From assembly GCA_020744425.1 (NCBI GenBank), contig JAGMUV010000009.1, positions 744,001-808,000 on the forward strand: a stretch of 64,000 nt of DNA. The letters run 5' to 3'. Source of the DNA: Dactylonectria macrodidyma (Eukaryota; Ascomycota; Sordariomycetes; Hypocreales; Nectriaceae). This document shows positions 33,829 to 44,340 of this stretch, one piece after another; the first letter of the stretch is position 1, and each line of letters opens with the position of its first letter. A model generated the notes under the pieces. That model was not told the origin of the DNA. It saw only the letters and a program-made list of their open reading frames with translations, and did no database searches. Made by a program: the position numbers and the translations under genes.

Positions 33829-36691
33829 TTAAAAGGAGACGGGGGAGCTCAGAGTGAGAGTCACAGGGGAGCCACTCAGGGTCACCCACTGGATGGGGGG
33901 CTCGGAGCCGACAACATCCGCCGTGACCGAGCCGCCAGAGGCAGTGCTGGAGCCAGAGGGGATGGTGACGGGGATGGGGACCGAGCAGGTATTGTCTGTG
34001 GCGCTAACGGTAACAGACTCAATCTTGGTGCCATCGGTCGAGTAGGTGTAGGCCAGCTTGGGCGTGCAGGCATCGAGAGCCTTGCGGTTGATGAAGTACG
34101 CAGCAAGGTCGTCGTGCTTCAGGGACTGGATAGGCCACTTGGTCAGGCGTAGGAGCTCCTGGACCATGGTTTCGGTCCATGACATGACGAGGGACATGGA
34201 GCCGGTCTGGTCACCGATGGTGATGGTGTCGACGCTGCTCTGGCGCATGTTGGCCTGGTGGAACATATAGGGATCCGCCTGGAGCGAGAGCAGGTTGCGG
34301 ACGTTGGTCGACTTGGAGTTGGCTAGCAAGTTGCTGTAGTTGCCGCTGCCGGCAGAGGTGGCGATCCATTCTCGGGTGGTACACTCAGCGGTGTCGCAGT
34401 TGTAGTAGATAGCGGTGGAAAATCGAGGCACGATGGTCAAACCGGCGTACCCATTGTCAGCGACAGTGCTGATAAGCGGCCAGTAAACGCTCTGAGTGTT
34501 ACGGAGGACCGGGCGGGTGTTGTCACCAACAACATAGGTGATGCCGTTGTCCATCCAGGCCTGGATAGCATCGCCATTGTGCATACCAGTAATAGCAGGA
34601 GGGATAAGACCGTGAGGTGAGAAGCGGTTAGCCTTATCGATGCCCATCATAGCTAGCCAGTCCTGGTTGAACTGGATCTCACGGTTGGCATCGTGGTAGG
34701 TGGCGTTGTTGAGACTCAAGTGGGCAAAGGTGTGGGACACGTGCGCAAACTGGTTGAGGTTATCGGCGACTGTGAACCAGTTCGCGAAGGTGTCTAGAGT
34801 AGCACAGGTCTTGCTCCAAGAGTACTCCTCGAACTCTGCGGGCCAGATATCCTCGCCGGTGCCCAGAGGCTTCTGGAACTCGAGGGCGGTAGCTTCGGCC
34901 ATGTCATAGTAGACAGCATACTCGGGGTCGCAAGTCTGCTCACCAGAGGTCGACAGAGTGGAAGCGATGAGATCGCCGTTGCCATTGTGTCCCAACTCAA
35001 GCCAGAAGTCGGAACCAGTGGGCATACGGGCGTTGATGTTGTTCTGCCAGGTGATGTGGGCCTCAAGATCCTCAACATCGATCTTGAATTCCTCGCCGGA
35101 CGGGTAGTACAGCTCCGTGGACAGCTGAAGATCATCGACCTGGCAGCTCAGATGAACCTTGCGCTTGCCGAGGAAGAGACCACGGGTCATCCAGTGGACA
35201 TGGGCATGCTGGAGGAAGGAGGAGGTCTGCGACCAGTCGGGGGCCCAACCGATGAACCAGACAAACTGCTCGCGGCCGTTGAAGTTGTTGATGACGGCGG
35301 CGACAGTCTCGGACTCGAAGCCAGTAGCAGTGCCAAACTTAGCAACCTGCTTAGTGGTAGAGGAGTCAGAAATAGCAGCAGGGACGTGGTAGAGACCAGT
35401 GGTGGACAGCTCAGCGTCACTGAGAAATGATTAGCTTGAGTGGTTTCAGTGAATACGAGGGGGGTTGACGTACGCCTTGATGTTGGCAGTGGGGAAGTCC
35501 GACACGTCAGTGAAACTGATAGACTGAGAGATACTGCTGTCACAGCAGCCGCCAGACACGACAGTAGTGCCTATTGACAACTGTTAGTAATGCGCTCGTG
35601 GTCGTTGGAAGACGCTTAAGAATTGGGTACTTACCGAACGAGGTACCAGGGTACTCATTGATGCGGACCATGCGGACATTGAACTCGACTTGGTACTCAT
35701 GGATGAGGGACCATTGGGCGGTAGTGATGGCGCTAGCCCAGGAACCATCATACTCATATGAGACAGAGTCCATGACAATAAAACCGCCATAGTTTCCGTG
35801 GGTGGCAGATGAGTTCAAGGTGGGCAGAGTAACACCCTCCTTGGGGACGACGAGCAACTCATGGGGGATGCCATAGGCCAGGAGACCAGCAGCTCCGGAC
35901 GAGGCAGAGTAGTCACTGGGGGCAATGACCAGGATGGTGGTGTCAATGGTGGGCTTGCCAGAAGCAGCAGCGGCGGCACTGGTTGAGCTCGTAGAGCTGG
36001 TGGAGGTGGTAGAGCTGCTAGCGACCTTGGTTTCCGCTGAGGAGGTGACAGCCTTGGCGGTAGAGGTGGTTGAGGTGCTAGTTGAGGAAGCCTCCCTGAC
36101 GGGGATGCTGGCAATGGCAGTGGACGTGGTCGACACCTTGGCAGTAGTACTAGTTGAAGTAGAGGTGGTAGACGTCTTGGAGGCAGTAGACGTCTTGGAA
36201 GTGGTCGCGGCAACAGTGGCCAGCTTCACTGTGGCAGTGTCCAGGTAGACGTAGCCCTTTCCATTGTTGCAGAGAAGGCGGAACTCGAGGGTTCCCGTCT
36301 TAGTCGTGGGGGTCAGAGAGCCAGTGAACTTGAACGACGTGAAGCCAAGCGAAACCTTGGTGAGCGATGAGCTGCCAAAGTTGATGGTACCAAAGTAACC
36401 TGCAATTTGGCACTGATTGGACGACTTCAAGGACATGACCGTGTACGAGTAGGTGACATCGTACTTGGCGCCTGTCGTCAGGCCCTTGAGGGTCTGCGTG
36501 TGGGCGACAGTAGTCGTGGTCGCGCGCTTCTCAATGCCCTCCGGCTCGATGATCTGGATAGATACCGAGTCCTCGATAGAGGCAGCGAGCTCCCCAGCAG
36601 CGCCCAGGTCAGAGCCTGTCGACCTCAACGCCACGGCATCGGCGGCCCTGAGGAAGCCCAGGGCGGCGATGGCGAAGGCGGAGTAACGCAT
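33829..36691 (-). CDS. agd3: GAG deacetylase Agd3 (CE18-type), with extra N-terminal module
   Basis: Three exons (36691-35635, 35570-35474, 35419-33829) join in frame to 914 residues. A signal peptide covers about 1-20; a Kex2-type KR site at 55-56 could release a propeptide. Residues about 60-158 form a beta-rich module (LKGLTTGAKYDVTYSYTV, CNNGKGYVYLDTATVKL) resembling fungal carbohydrate-binding jelly rolls. A Ser/Thr linker follows (about 162-245), then the Agd3 core from about 247. Catalytic metal motifs of the polysaccharide deacetylase fold are present: QVDD (478-481) and HVSHTFAH (His 611, 614, 618). The enzyme removes acetyl from GalNAc in secreted GAG, giving the positive charge needed for adhesion. 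The proline/serine-rich tail has no GPI-type hydrophobic end. It is divergent from ega3. Confidence 0.92.
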
Positions 36692-38344
36692 GTCTGCGTG
36701 TACGGGATCCCTTATTCTGGGATTAAACGAATGACTATGTGAACAAAAGCACAATAACGAGCGTGAGGAAACGACCCGTCGAGATCCCTCCGCTTGGCGA
36801 AAAGGAACTGATACGAGAAGTTGGGAACGAAAGGTTGGGTGAGAAGAAGGGCCAAGGGCTTGGCTTCCAAGGTTGACTCTTTAAGATCCGCCTCTCTGGA
36901 TGGATTCGAGCCCCAAGAATAGGAAGTGCCGTGCATTCAGCTGAGAAAACGCTGGTGGCCGCCCCCTTTGCGCCGACACGCGTCTAGCTAGCCCTGCAGC
37001 ACGGTCAGTGGCTGTTTTGGTTCCTTTTCGCTGACCCCATCGGCCTTGTGCCGCCCAAGAAGTCTGGAACGACATTAGTGCATCGCCCCGGGTAATTTCT
37101 ACCGTATCAACCAGGACTACTTGGCAAGCCGTCAGATCCTCTAGCAGGCCGAGCCCGCAGGAGGCGAAACGAACGAGGACCATCTCATAGTAGCGGCGGG
37201 GACTGGGTGGCCCGGAGACATTTTTCAGGCTTCAGCAACTGGGAGCCCTGCTTGTCTTGTAAGCCGGAGGCGAAAAGAGTGAGATTGGTGGCCGGGCAAG
37301 GCGTCATGGAACCTGCAAAGGGGTTGCTTGGGGTGGTATGCCACGTCTACAGTGCATGCCAATAGCGCATGTAGCATGCTACGGGACATGCTACAGTGCA
37401 TCAAGCAGCGGTAGGGCGGCCCTTGAAGCAACCGAGCGTAACCTCGTCAGCGGCCTCGGGGCATCAGGTTCCAGTTGCGTCCGTTGATGGGTGGGGATGA
37501 ATCAATACGATCCAGACGCCCCGCCAGTGGTGATGGTGATGCAGGCATGGTCTTAGCATGGTGGTTTAAGATGGGGCGTTTGACTAGGGGCGATGGAGAC
37601 ACTTGGACTAGGGCGATGCGGCCAGGGCCCTGAACTAAACTAGGGCCTCAGGGCCAGGGCCAGGGCAGTGGGCACTGACGGGACAGGCTAGCCGATCCCT
37701 GTAAGATTCTTGTCTTGTAGCTAATTCTGGGTAATCTTAGGATCATGGGCGCTTGGCACCGGCGTCTGCTTAGCGCCACGTTCGTCGATATCCGCACCTT
37801 TTCTGCTCCCACTCTACGGTGTGGCTGGACGGTGCAGTTTCAGTTCCAGTAGTGGTCTGGTTTCCACATCAGGCAACATGCTCTTGGCAGACCAATTCAT
37901 ACATGTTCGCGAGTCAATACATTGGTGGCCCGCTGTGCCAAGCCGAGTCAGGGTCATGGGGAGATGAATGGCCTTGTCCTTAGCTGACCCAGCTTTGGAG
38001 ATGAGCGGTGCTATTGCTGCTGTGCGACATGCACGTACGAAGTACAGTGGGTTGCACTTTGTAGCACACCGGCCGGACCATGTGCGGCAGCTTCGCAGAC
38101 CACTGCTGACCCTCCTCGTCATCGCGCAATGGGTGGTTCTGGAAGCTGACACACTGCATGTGTCTCGCTGTTTTTTTTTTCTCGCGCTGAGGAGATTCTT
38201 GGGAATGGTAGAATCATTTCAAACCTCAATTCTCACTGCTCATTTCGCATGTCGTCGCGAGGTCGAAGACCCCCGGCGGTTTGCTCTTCGTTGCGATACC
38301 CTACACTATAACACGCTCCCAACCCGGCCACTACCCTATCCGGT
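36692..38344. promoter_or_regulatory. Shared divergent promoter region of agd3 and ega3
   Basis: 1.65 kb between divergent starts. It contains the 12-bp perfect palindrome GTAGCATGCTAC (37371-37382), flanked by two copies of CTACAGTGCAT (37347-37357 and 37391-37401), a compact symmetric arrangement that could be an operator for co-regulation. CAGGGC-type short repeats occur near 37620-37670. No gene is seen. In Aspergillus the pathway is controlled by MedA and StuA; I did not find a clear StuA element by eye. Confidence 0.45.
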
Positions 38345-39492
38345 ATGGGTGTGGACTCTTCCACCACAACGATTACCATGGGGGAAGAGGGCCAAGAGGT
38401 CGTCGTTGGTAAGAAGCCGGCAAAGCCTCCCTGGCCGCTCTGGAAGAAGTTCTTCCTCGCCGGAATATTCCTGGTCATCGCTATTCCCCTGGGCATTATC
38501 TTGGGGTTTGGCCTGACGGGCAAGTTCAACAAGGGAGGCGACTCCTCTGATGACAAGACCATATGGCAACCTTCGGTCGGGGACTCGTGGCAGATTGTCC
38601 TCTTGAAACCGATCAAGGTCGAGGGCGAGGCTGTCGTCTCCCCCGATGTCAAGATCTACGACATAGACGTCTACGACAACGACGCAGCGACCATCCAAGC
38701 CCTGCAAGGCGCCGGCAAGAAGGTCATCTGCTACTTCAGTGCCGGGTCCTGGGAAAACTGGAGAGACGACAAGGACGACTTCGAAAAAGCGGACCTGGGC
38801 ATGGTTCTCGACGGCTGGCCGGACGAACGCTGGGTCGATGTCCGCAGCGACAATGTGCGCAACATCATGCAGAAGCGGATTGAGTTTGCAGCCGACCGGG
38901 GTTGCGATGCGATTGATCCTGACAATGTTGATGGTTTCGTAAGTCTTTTCCCCCCCTAACCCCTTTCATTCCACGGAATCTGGGATTTTCCGGCCAACCC
39001 GCACTCTATTTCGTGCAGCGAAGGGTGTTTATTCTCTTCACGGAAGTATTTCTTTGCTGACAGTGGATGAACAAATTTCAGCAAAACGACAACGGTCTGA
39101 ATTTGACCGCCGCGGACGCGGTTGATTTTGTCAAGTTCCTTGCGGAGACTGCGGCCTCGTATTCCATGTCTACGGGTCTGAAGAATGCAGGGGACATTAT
39201 TGAGGACGTCCTTGATTACGTGCACTTCTCGGTGAACGAGCAGTGCGTCGAGTACTCCGAGTGCGAGACGTTTGCCGCCTTCATCGAGGCCGACAAGCCC
39301 GTCTTCAACATCGAGTACCCCGCCGGAACCCCCGGCGACGTGGAAGCGTCGGTGATTGAGGAAATATGCTCGCAGTCTGGAAACTCGACGGGCACGGAAG
39401 GCTTCAGCACCGTCATCAAGAATATGGACCTTGACGGCTGGGTGGAATATTGCGGTGAGGACACGACGTACACCACGGAGTTAGATGTGTAG
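38345..39492 (+). CDS. ega3: Endo-alpha-1,4-galactosaminidase Ega3 (GH114)
   Basis: Two exons (38345-38938, 39064-39492; 125-bp intron with TTTGCTGACAG end) give 340 residues. A short cytosolic N terminus is followed by one transmembrane helix (about 36-57, FFLAGIFLVIAIPLGIILGF), so it is a type II membrane protein with an extracellular catalytic domain. GH114 signatures are WQIVLLKPI, YDIDVYDND, VICYFSAGSWENWRDD, CDAIDPDNVDGF (187-198, with candidate catalytic Asp residues), VNEQCVEYSEC (acidic residue near 257) and KPVFNIEY. Ega3 cleaves GalN-GalN bonds of deacetylated GAG, probably to process polymer during export or to protect the producer. It is divergent from agd3. Confidence 0.92.
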
Positions 39493-40336
39493 TGAAGTAA
39501 AAACACTCCGTATCTCGTATAAGATAGATTGATTACGGGGCAAGAACTGGGGGACTTTACTTTTTCCTTAACGGGTTAAGTGGGTTTCGAACTCTATGTC
39601 AAGCCATTGACGGTATTCCGAAGCGACACTGCCGACGGGACGAACTTTTGTTGTTAAACTTCCTTAGTCATAAGGAGCGAGGCGGGCTAAACCCTTGCTC
39701 GGCCTTAGGAAACCTCCTATTCCCGCTTGGGAACCGACCCCTGCTGTTTTCTCACGCCCTGTTGGTTATTTCTTTTCTTCTTTTTTTCTTTCTTTTTTTT
39801 CCAAGGTGGAGACGACGTGGAGACGGGAAAACCAGCATTACACATTGCGGGGGCACCACCATCACCCTTGTGCATAGACGGACAGTACGGTTCGGTCGGT
39901 GTCGGCCAAATTCGAAGTGCGGCGGTGCGGGGTTAGCCAATTGCATATAGATGTAACCGCATTGCATAGTTGCATTTTCATGCATGTAAGGCGGAAGAGA
40001 TGCAGGCCATCGGATACTCGGATTTAGAACCCAATGCGGAACTACGCTGCCATCGGTTGCAGCTCGCATCGGCCTCAGGCTGACCGGCTGCATTTTCATG
40101 CACCTCCTCCTTGCCTCTCGCCCTGGCATCATCGGCTCTTGTCAAATCAACGACGGGAGTGTGGCACGGGTGGTGATGTGATGGGGTTGCATCTAGTCTA
40201 GTGCTGTTGTCTATTGAATAATTGCAGGTGAAGGTGCAAAAACAGGCTACAAAAAGTGACGACAGATTAAAGATCTGACATCTCACATACACTTACAAGC
40301 CATTGGCGCGGGTTCGGGATCCCGTCTCCCACACCG
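39493..40336. other. Convergent 3' region between ega3 and sph3
   Basis: No gene seen. A T-rich stretch (TTTCTTTCTTTTTTTTCC) at about 39780-39800 lies where ega3 transcripts may end. Confidence 0.5.
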
Positions 40337-41119
40337 TCAGGCTGAATCTTTCGCCACCACTTGCGCAACCGTGGCCCACATGGCTGGCCACTTTGTGTAA
40401 CCGCCTCCTAGCTCCTCCGTCAAGTGAATGCCTCCGAAGCCCTGGGCACAGATTTCGGTGGTGAGGTCGGCGGCTTCGACGTCGTTGTCCTCATCGAGCG
40501 AGTGTACAATGGCGACGCACTTCTTGCGCAGGTCAAAGGGCACGACTTGTAGGGCCTGCTGAATGTCATATGTCTGCCAGTGCTCTAGCGACTGCTCGAA
40601 GACGACGACCCAGTCTGCGGCGTCGAAGAAGGCACGGTCAACCACGACGCCGGGATTCAAGCACACGAGGCCCGGGCGATCCAATGATCGCTGCCACGTT
40701 GTTCTGGTGTGATGCGAGACGGTATTCATGAACTCCAACCCGCTGCTCGGGTCCGAGGGCGTCTCGTCAAAGAAAATGCCGTCAATCCGGAAGGTGTCAT
40801 TCCAGCCAAGATAAGAGTCAATGTCAGCCCGAATGGCGTCAAGCGAGCGCGTGCCGTACGTGCAGTGCACGTATCCCAACGAGTGGACGTTGGGGATTGC
40901 GTTCAGCCTCTGCAGAACCTCGCAATAGCTGGCGTCTGGCAGGGCATCCGGACCTGGGCCGTTGCAGGGGTTGATGACGGTGACAAATGACACGTTGGGC
41001 AGGGCGCGTGCCAAGTCAAATAGCGGCTCCCAGGCTTCCTGCAGAGGGTATATGTAAAGGGGGACCAGGATGACGGGTTGGTCTGTGGCAAAGGCCGAGG
41101 TTGTGGTGGTGGTGTCCAT
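40337..41119 (-). CDS. sph3: Spherulin-4-like GAG hydrolase Sph3 (GH135)
   Basis: A single exon gives 260 residues from MDTTTTTSAF; an upstream in-frame ATG at 41185 would give 282. GH135 signatures are VILVPLYIYPLQEAWEPL near the start, FVTVINPCNGPGP, LGYVHCTYGTRS, RIDGIFFDETPSD (111-123, with the acidic catalytic residues), GLVCLNPGVVVD, WVVVFEQSLEHW and IHLTEELGGGYTKWP. Sph3 hydrolyses GalNAc-rich GAG and is needed for GAG production in Aspergillus. Unlike the type II membrane protein described there, neither start gives a transmembrane helix or signal peptide, so its topology here is unclear; an unrecognised upstream exon is possible. It is convergent with ega3 and in the same direction as uge3. 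Confidence 0.9.
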   Translation of the reverse strand: MDTTTTTSAFATDQPVILVPLYIYPLQEAWEPLFDLARALPNVSFVTVINPCNGPGPDALPDASYCEVLQRLNAIPNVHSLGYVHCTYGTRSLDAIRADIDSYLGWNDTFRIDGIFFDETPSDPSSGLEFMNTVSHHTRTTWQRSLDRPGLVCLNPGVVVDRAFFDAADWVVVFEQSLEHWQTYDIQQALQVVPFDLRKKCVAIVHSLDEDNDVEAADLTTEICAQGFGGIHLTEELGGGYTKWPAMWATVAQVVAKDSA

Positions 41120-43035
41120 ACTTTCTTCTTGCTGCTGGATTTCTTGTTTTTCGTTTGTTTCAGGCCGCGGCAGTCCAACGTTCAAGCAGGTGAGCTGTCA
41201 AAGAAACAGGGCATGCGATACGTTGATAGAAATAGACAAAATCCCAAAGATAGGTTCCCCAAAGATAGAAAATTCCCCACCGACTACCGGGGACGTGCAG
41301 AAACTTTGTCTTTTCAGCGTGTTTCAGAATGCGGAATACGAGCTGGGATAGGGGGAACGATGGGGAGTTGGCAAAGAGCGTGAAAAAAAAAAAAAAAAAA
41401 ACAGAACACCGCTGTGCTAGCTGACAGTGACAGCGCCTGCGTGCAGTGCAGCGCGCAGTTGTGCAGTCGAGGCTGCAAGGTTTTCCCGGTGTGTATGCCA
41501 AGGAATAAGCTTAATCGTGCATGGATGACGGGTAACGCGGATTCGGACGGCTGAAATAGGTGGTTTGCATGTGTAAAAGAAACAAAAAAAAGTCGAGTGC
41601 CACGATGACGGCGAAATGATGAGCCGCAAACGGAGAGGCTGGTGAGAAAAGTGGCTGGCACAAGGCTGGTGACCGGTCGGCGGGAATCTTGAGGAACCAA
41701 CCCACATACCAGGCGATCTGACGCATGCGGCGCTCGATTTCGGTAATTAGGGCCTCAGAGTCAGGACGCACCGTGGAAATACGTAGCGACAGCATCTTTC
41801 CAGCTCCCCCCCCACAGCAACCCAAGTGGTGCCTCTCACTTCATAGCGGGGAGGAGGCATCAGTGAGGGCCGGCGGGCATCGGGGAACCGGTCGCCCAGT
41901 TGGAGCAAATTGGTGTGGCCGCGGCAAGGGGATACGCGGCCGGATCTCTTGGCTTACGACGCCACGCCCACGGCACAAGGAAGAGAGAGAAAAAACAGAT
42001 GGCTACCGACTACTCGTGTTCCGCGTACGGCACTGCAGCAGCCTAGGGTGTTGCCAGTGGGTGGTGGCCCCCCCGCTCCAGGGGTTCGCCCCCTCAATTG
42101 ACAAGGGTACACCCCTGGCTGCCGCCTGGAGACTTCCTCTGACCGTCTGGGCCTGTTTTAGGCGTTTACAGGTGTTCTAGTGTCTCACCGTTGCAATGGG
42201 CGTCTTCTGAAGGATGGCTTGCCTTGGTTGTCCCCCCCAACGTCCCCCCATCTTGTTAGAGAGTCAGGCGGCAGGGGTGGCCGGGCGAGCAAAGACAACT
42301 GACATCCTGACGGTGTTCTGGTGGAGTGCCGGCGCACGGGATCCATTCGGGTATCGGCGCACTCTAATCGTCGATTAATCATCCTGGCGCCACGATCGCA
42401 AATTTGTTCCCTCACAATGAGGGCGCACACTACGCCTGTAGCACGACATGTGGCGCGGTGCTTTATTATTGTAGCTTAACGGAACCTCTTGGCAGGGAAA
42501 AATTCATTTCATTTTCATCCCGCCCATGAGGATTTTTCTTTCTCCGTCGCCCGGCCAGACCTTCCGGCGTCGCAGGTGTGTGAATCCTGTCTCACGAGTC
42601 GCCCAACTGCCCCACAAGCGCGCCAATTGACCATGTGTGTGTGAGAGAGAGCGTGTGTATGCGAGTATTTCTTTTTTGGTCAACAAATTTAGACATTACT
42701 GGATAGCTTTGGCCCGCTGCTTGTATCCCGCGTTTTCTTGGTCATCGTGACTCTTGAAGGTACAGTCAGTACCAACTGGGCGTCCCCTGCCAAGAACTCG
42801 CTGTTCTGTTTCTGTCCGCCATCCCTTGGCATGACCCCATTCTCTCATCCGTTGACGTATCCGACCCATGACTCCGGCTTTCCCATGCCCATGTATGGGA
42901 AAAGTCCCAACCAAACACAAATAACCACTAACAAGTAACAACCAATGCATGCCCCTCGGATGTGGATCCTCCTGGATCATCCTTGAAGTGCTAATTTCAC
43001 CCTCTCTTTTGTTCGCTGTTCGCTCTTTGTTAGTT
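41120..43035. other. Intergenic between sph3 and uge3
   Basis: About 1.9 kb that should hold the sph3 promoter and the uge3 3' end. It has a 19-nt A run (41383-41401). Several short frames on both strands show no domain, and I found no exon with a transmembrane segment that joins sph3. Confidence 0.5.
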
Positions 43036-44340
43036 CTAGCCCAGCTGTTTTGCCGCTTCTTGTGCATGAGCCCTGGATACGAAGTTCCACAGGTCGCTTG
43101 CGCACTGCTTGATGCTCTCTGTCGCTGTCCACCCCAGCTCCTTGACCGCCCGCTCGTTGGCTGCCACACACGCACCGACGTCCCCAGGGCGTCGGGGGGC
43201 CATATTGACAGGGATCGTCTCCTTGGAGGCGTTTTGTAGGCTGTCGACCGCCTCCTGCACGGTGGTGCCATTGCCGGTGCCCAGGTTGAATGTGCGGAAC
43301 GGCTCAGTAATATTGGCACTGAGGGCAGCAATGTGGCCTCGTGCCAAGTCGGAGACGTGGATGAAATCCCGGACAGCTGTGCCATCGCGGGTGTCCCAGT
43401 CGCTGCCAAAGATGTCGAGCTCTTTGCGCTGGCCAGTGAGGACCTGGGTGATAACAGGGAAGAGGTTTGTGGGTACACCCTTGGGGTCTTCTCCAAGGAG
43501 CCCGGAAGAATCACATCCGATTGGATTGAAATATCGCAGAGCAACAATGCGCCAGCTGGGGTCAGACAGGGCAATATCAGCAAGGATGGCCTCGCAAAAG
43601 TACTTGGACCGGCCGTAGGGGCTCAGGAGTCCAGACACCATAGGCATTCTGGTCTGTTGCTGGCCGTTCTCATCGGTATAGCTCTCCGGATGGTGAACTA
43701 GGTCCTCTTCTTTCAGTGGACGTCCCTCCTCAGCCTTGGTACCGTAAACGGTGGCCGATGAGGAGAAGACAAAGTTGCGGATGTTGTGCTTGCCAAGGAG
43801 CTCAACCAGCTCGACGAGACCGCACACGTTGTTACGGTAGTACTGAATCGGCTTCTCAATGGAGTCACTGACAGACTTGTACGCGGCAAAGTGAATGACG
43901 CCCGAGATTCTCGACTGACGTGTCAGTCCCCCCGTGGGTGAGGCGACGAGGTCAGAATAAGATTCCAATAGGAAACGCATCGACTTGCTGCGGTAGTCGA
44001 CCTTGTGGAAGTGAAGTTGGGGCATGGTGAGACCATTGTTCTTGCAGTGAGACTCTGCGAGCCTCCTCACTCTCGTGAAGACGCTGTGGAAGCTGTTGCT
44101 GAGATCATCGACGATGATAACATTGTATCCAGCTTTCAGGAGCTCAAGGGAGGTGTGTGATCCAATGTAGCCAAGGCCACCAGTGACGAGGATGAATCGA
44201 CGACTGGCTGTCTCTGGGCTAATAACATTGGGTAGTCCGTTGCCATAGTCGGAGTCAGGAGTTGTGGCGGCGGAGGAAGCTCCGAGGGAGACAGATGAAG
44301 AGGAGGAGGAGAGGGAGAGGGAGTTCAAGTCGTCCTCCAT
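43036..44340 (-). CDS. uge3: UDP-glucose/UDP-GlcNAc 4-epimerase Uge3
   Basis: A single exon gives 434 residues from MEDDLNSLSLSS; an ATG nine bases upstream is also possible. A Ser-rich lead of about 45 residues precedes the Rossmann motif TGGLGYIG (53-60). Then come IHFAAYKSVSDS (149-160), FSSSATVYG (192-200, catalytic Ser/Thr) and the YxxxK pair in PYGRSKYF (Y242, K246), RYFNPIGCDSSGLLGEDP and VRDFIHVSDLARGH. The SDR-family enzyme interconverts UDP-Glc/UDP-Gal and UDP-GlcNAc/UDP-GalNAc in the cytosol, providing both GAG sugars. Position in the cluster supports Uge3 rather than a housekeeping GalE. It is divergent from gtb3, with 2.5 kb between the starts. Confidence 0.94.
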   Translation of the reverse strand: MEDDLNSLSLSSSSSSVSLGASSAATTPDSDYGNGLPNVISPETASRRFILVTGGLGYIGSHTSLELLKAGYNVIIVDDLSNSFHSVFTRVRRLAESHCKNNGLTMPQLHFHKVDYRSKSMRFLLESYSDLVASPTGGLTRQSRISGVIHFAAYKSVSDSIEKPIQYYRNNVCGLVELVELLGKHNIRNFVFSSSATVYGTKAEEGRPLKEEDLVHHPESYTDENGQQQTRMPMVSGLLSPYGRSKYFCEAILADIALSDPSWRIVALRYFNPIGCDSSGLLGEDPKGVPTNLFPVITQVLTGQRKELDIFGSDWDTRDGTAVRDFIHVSDLARGHIAALSANITEPFRTFNLGTGNGTTVQEAVDSLQNASKETIPVNMAPRRPGDVGACVAANERAVKELGWTATESIKQCASDLWNFVSRAHAQEAAKQLG

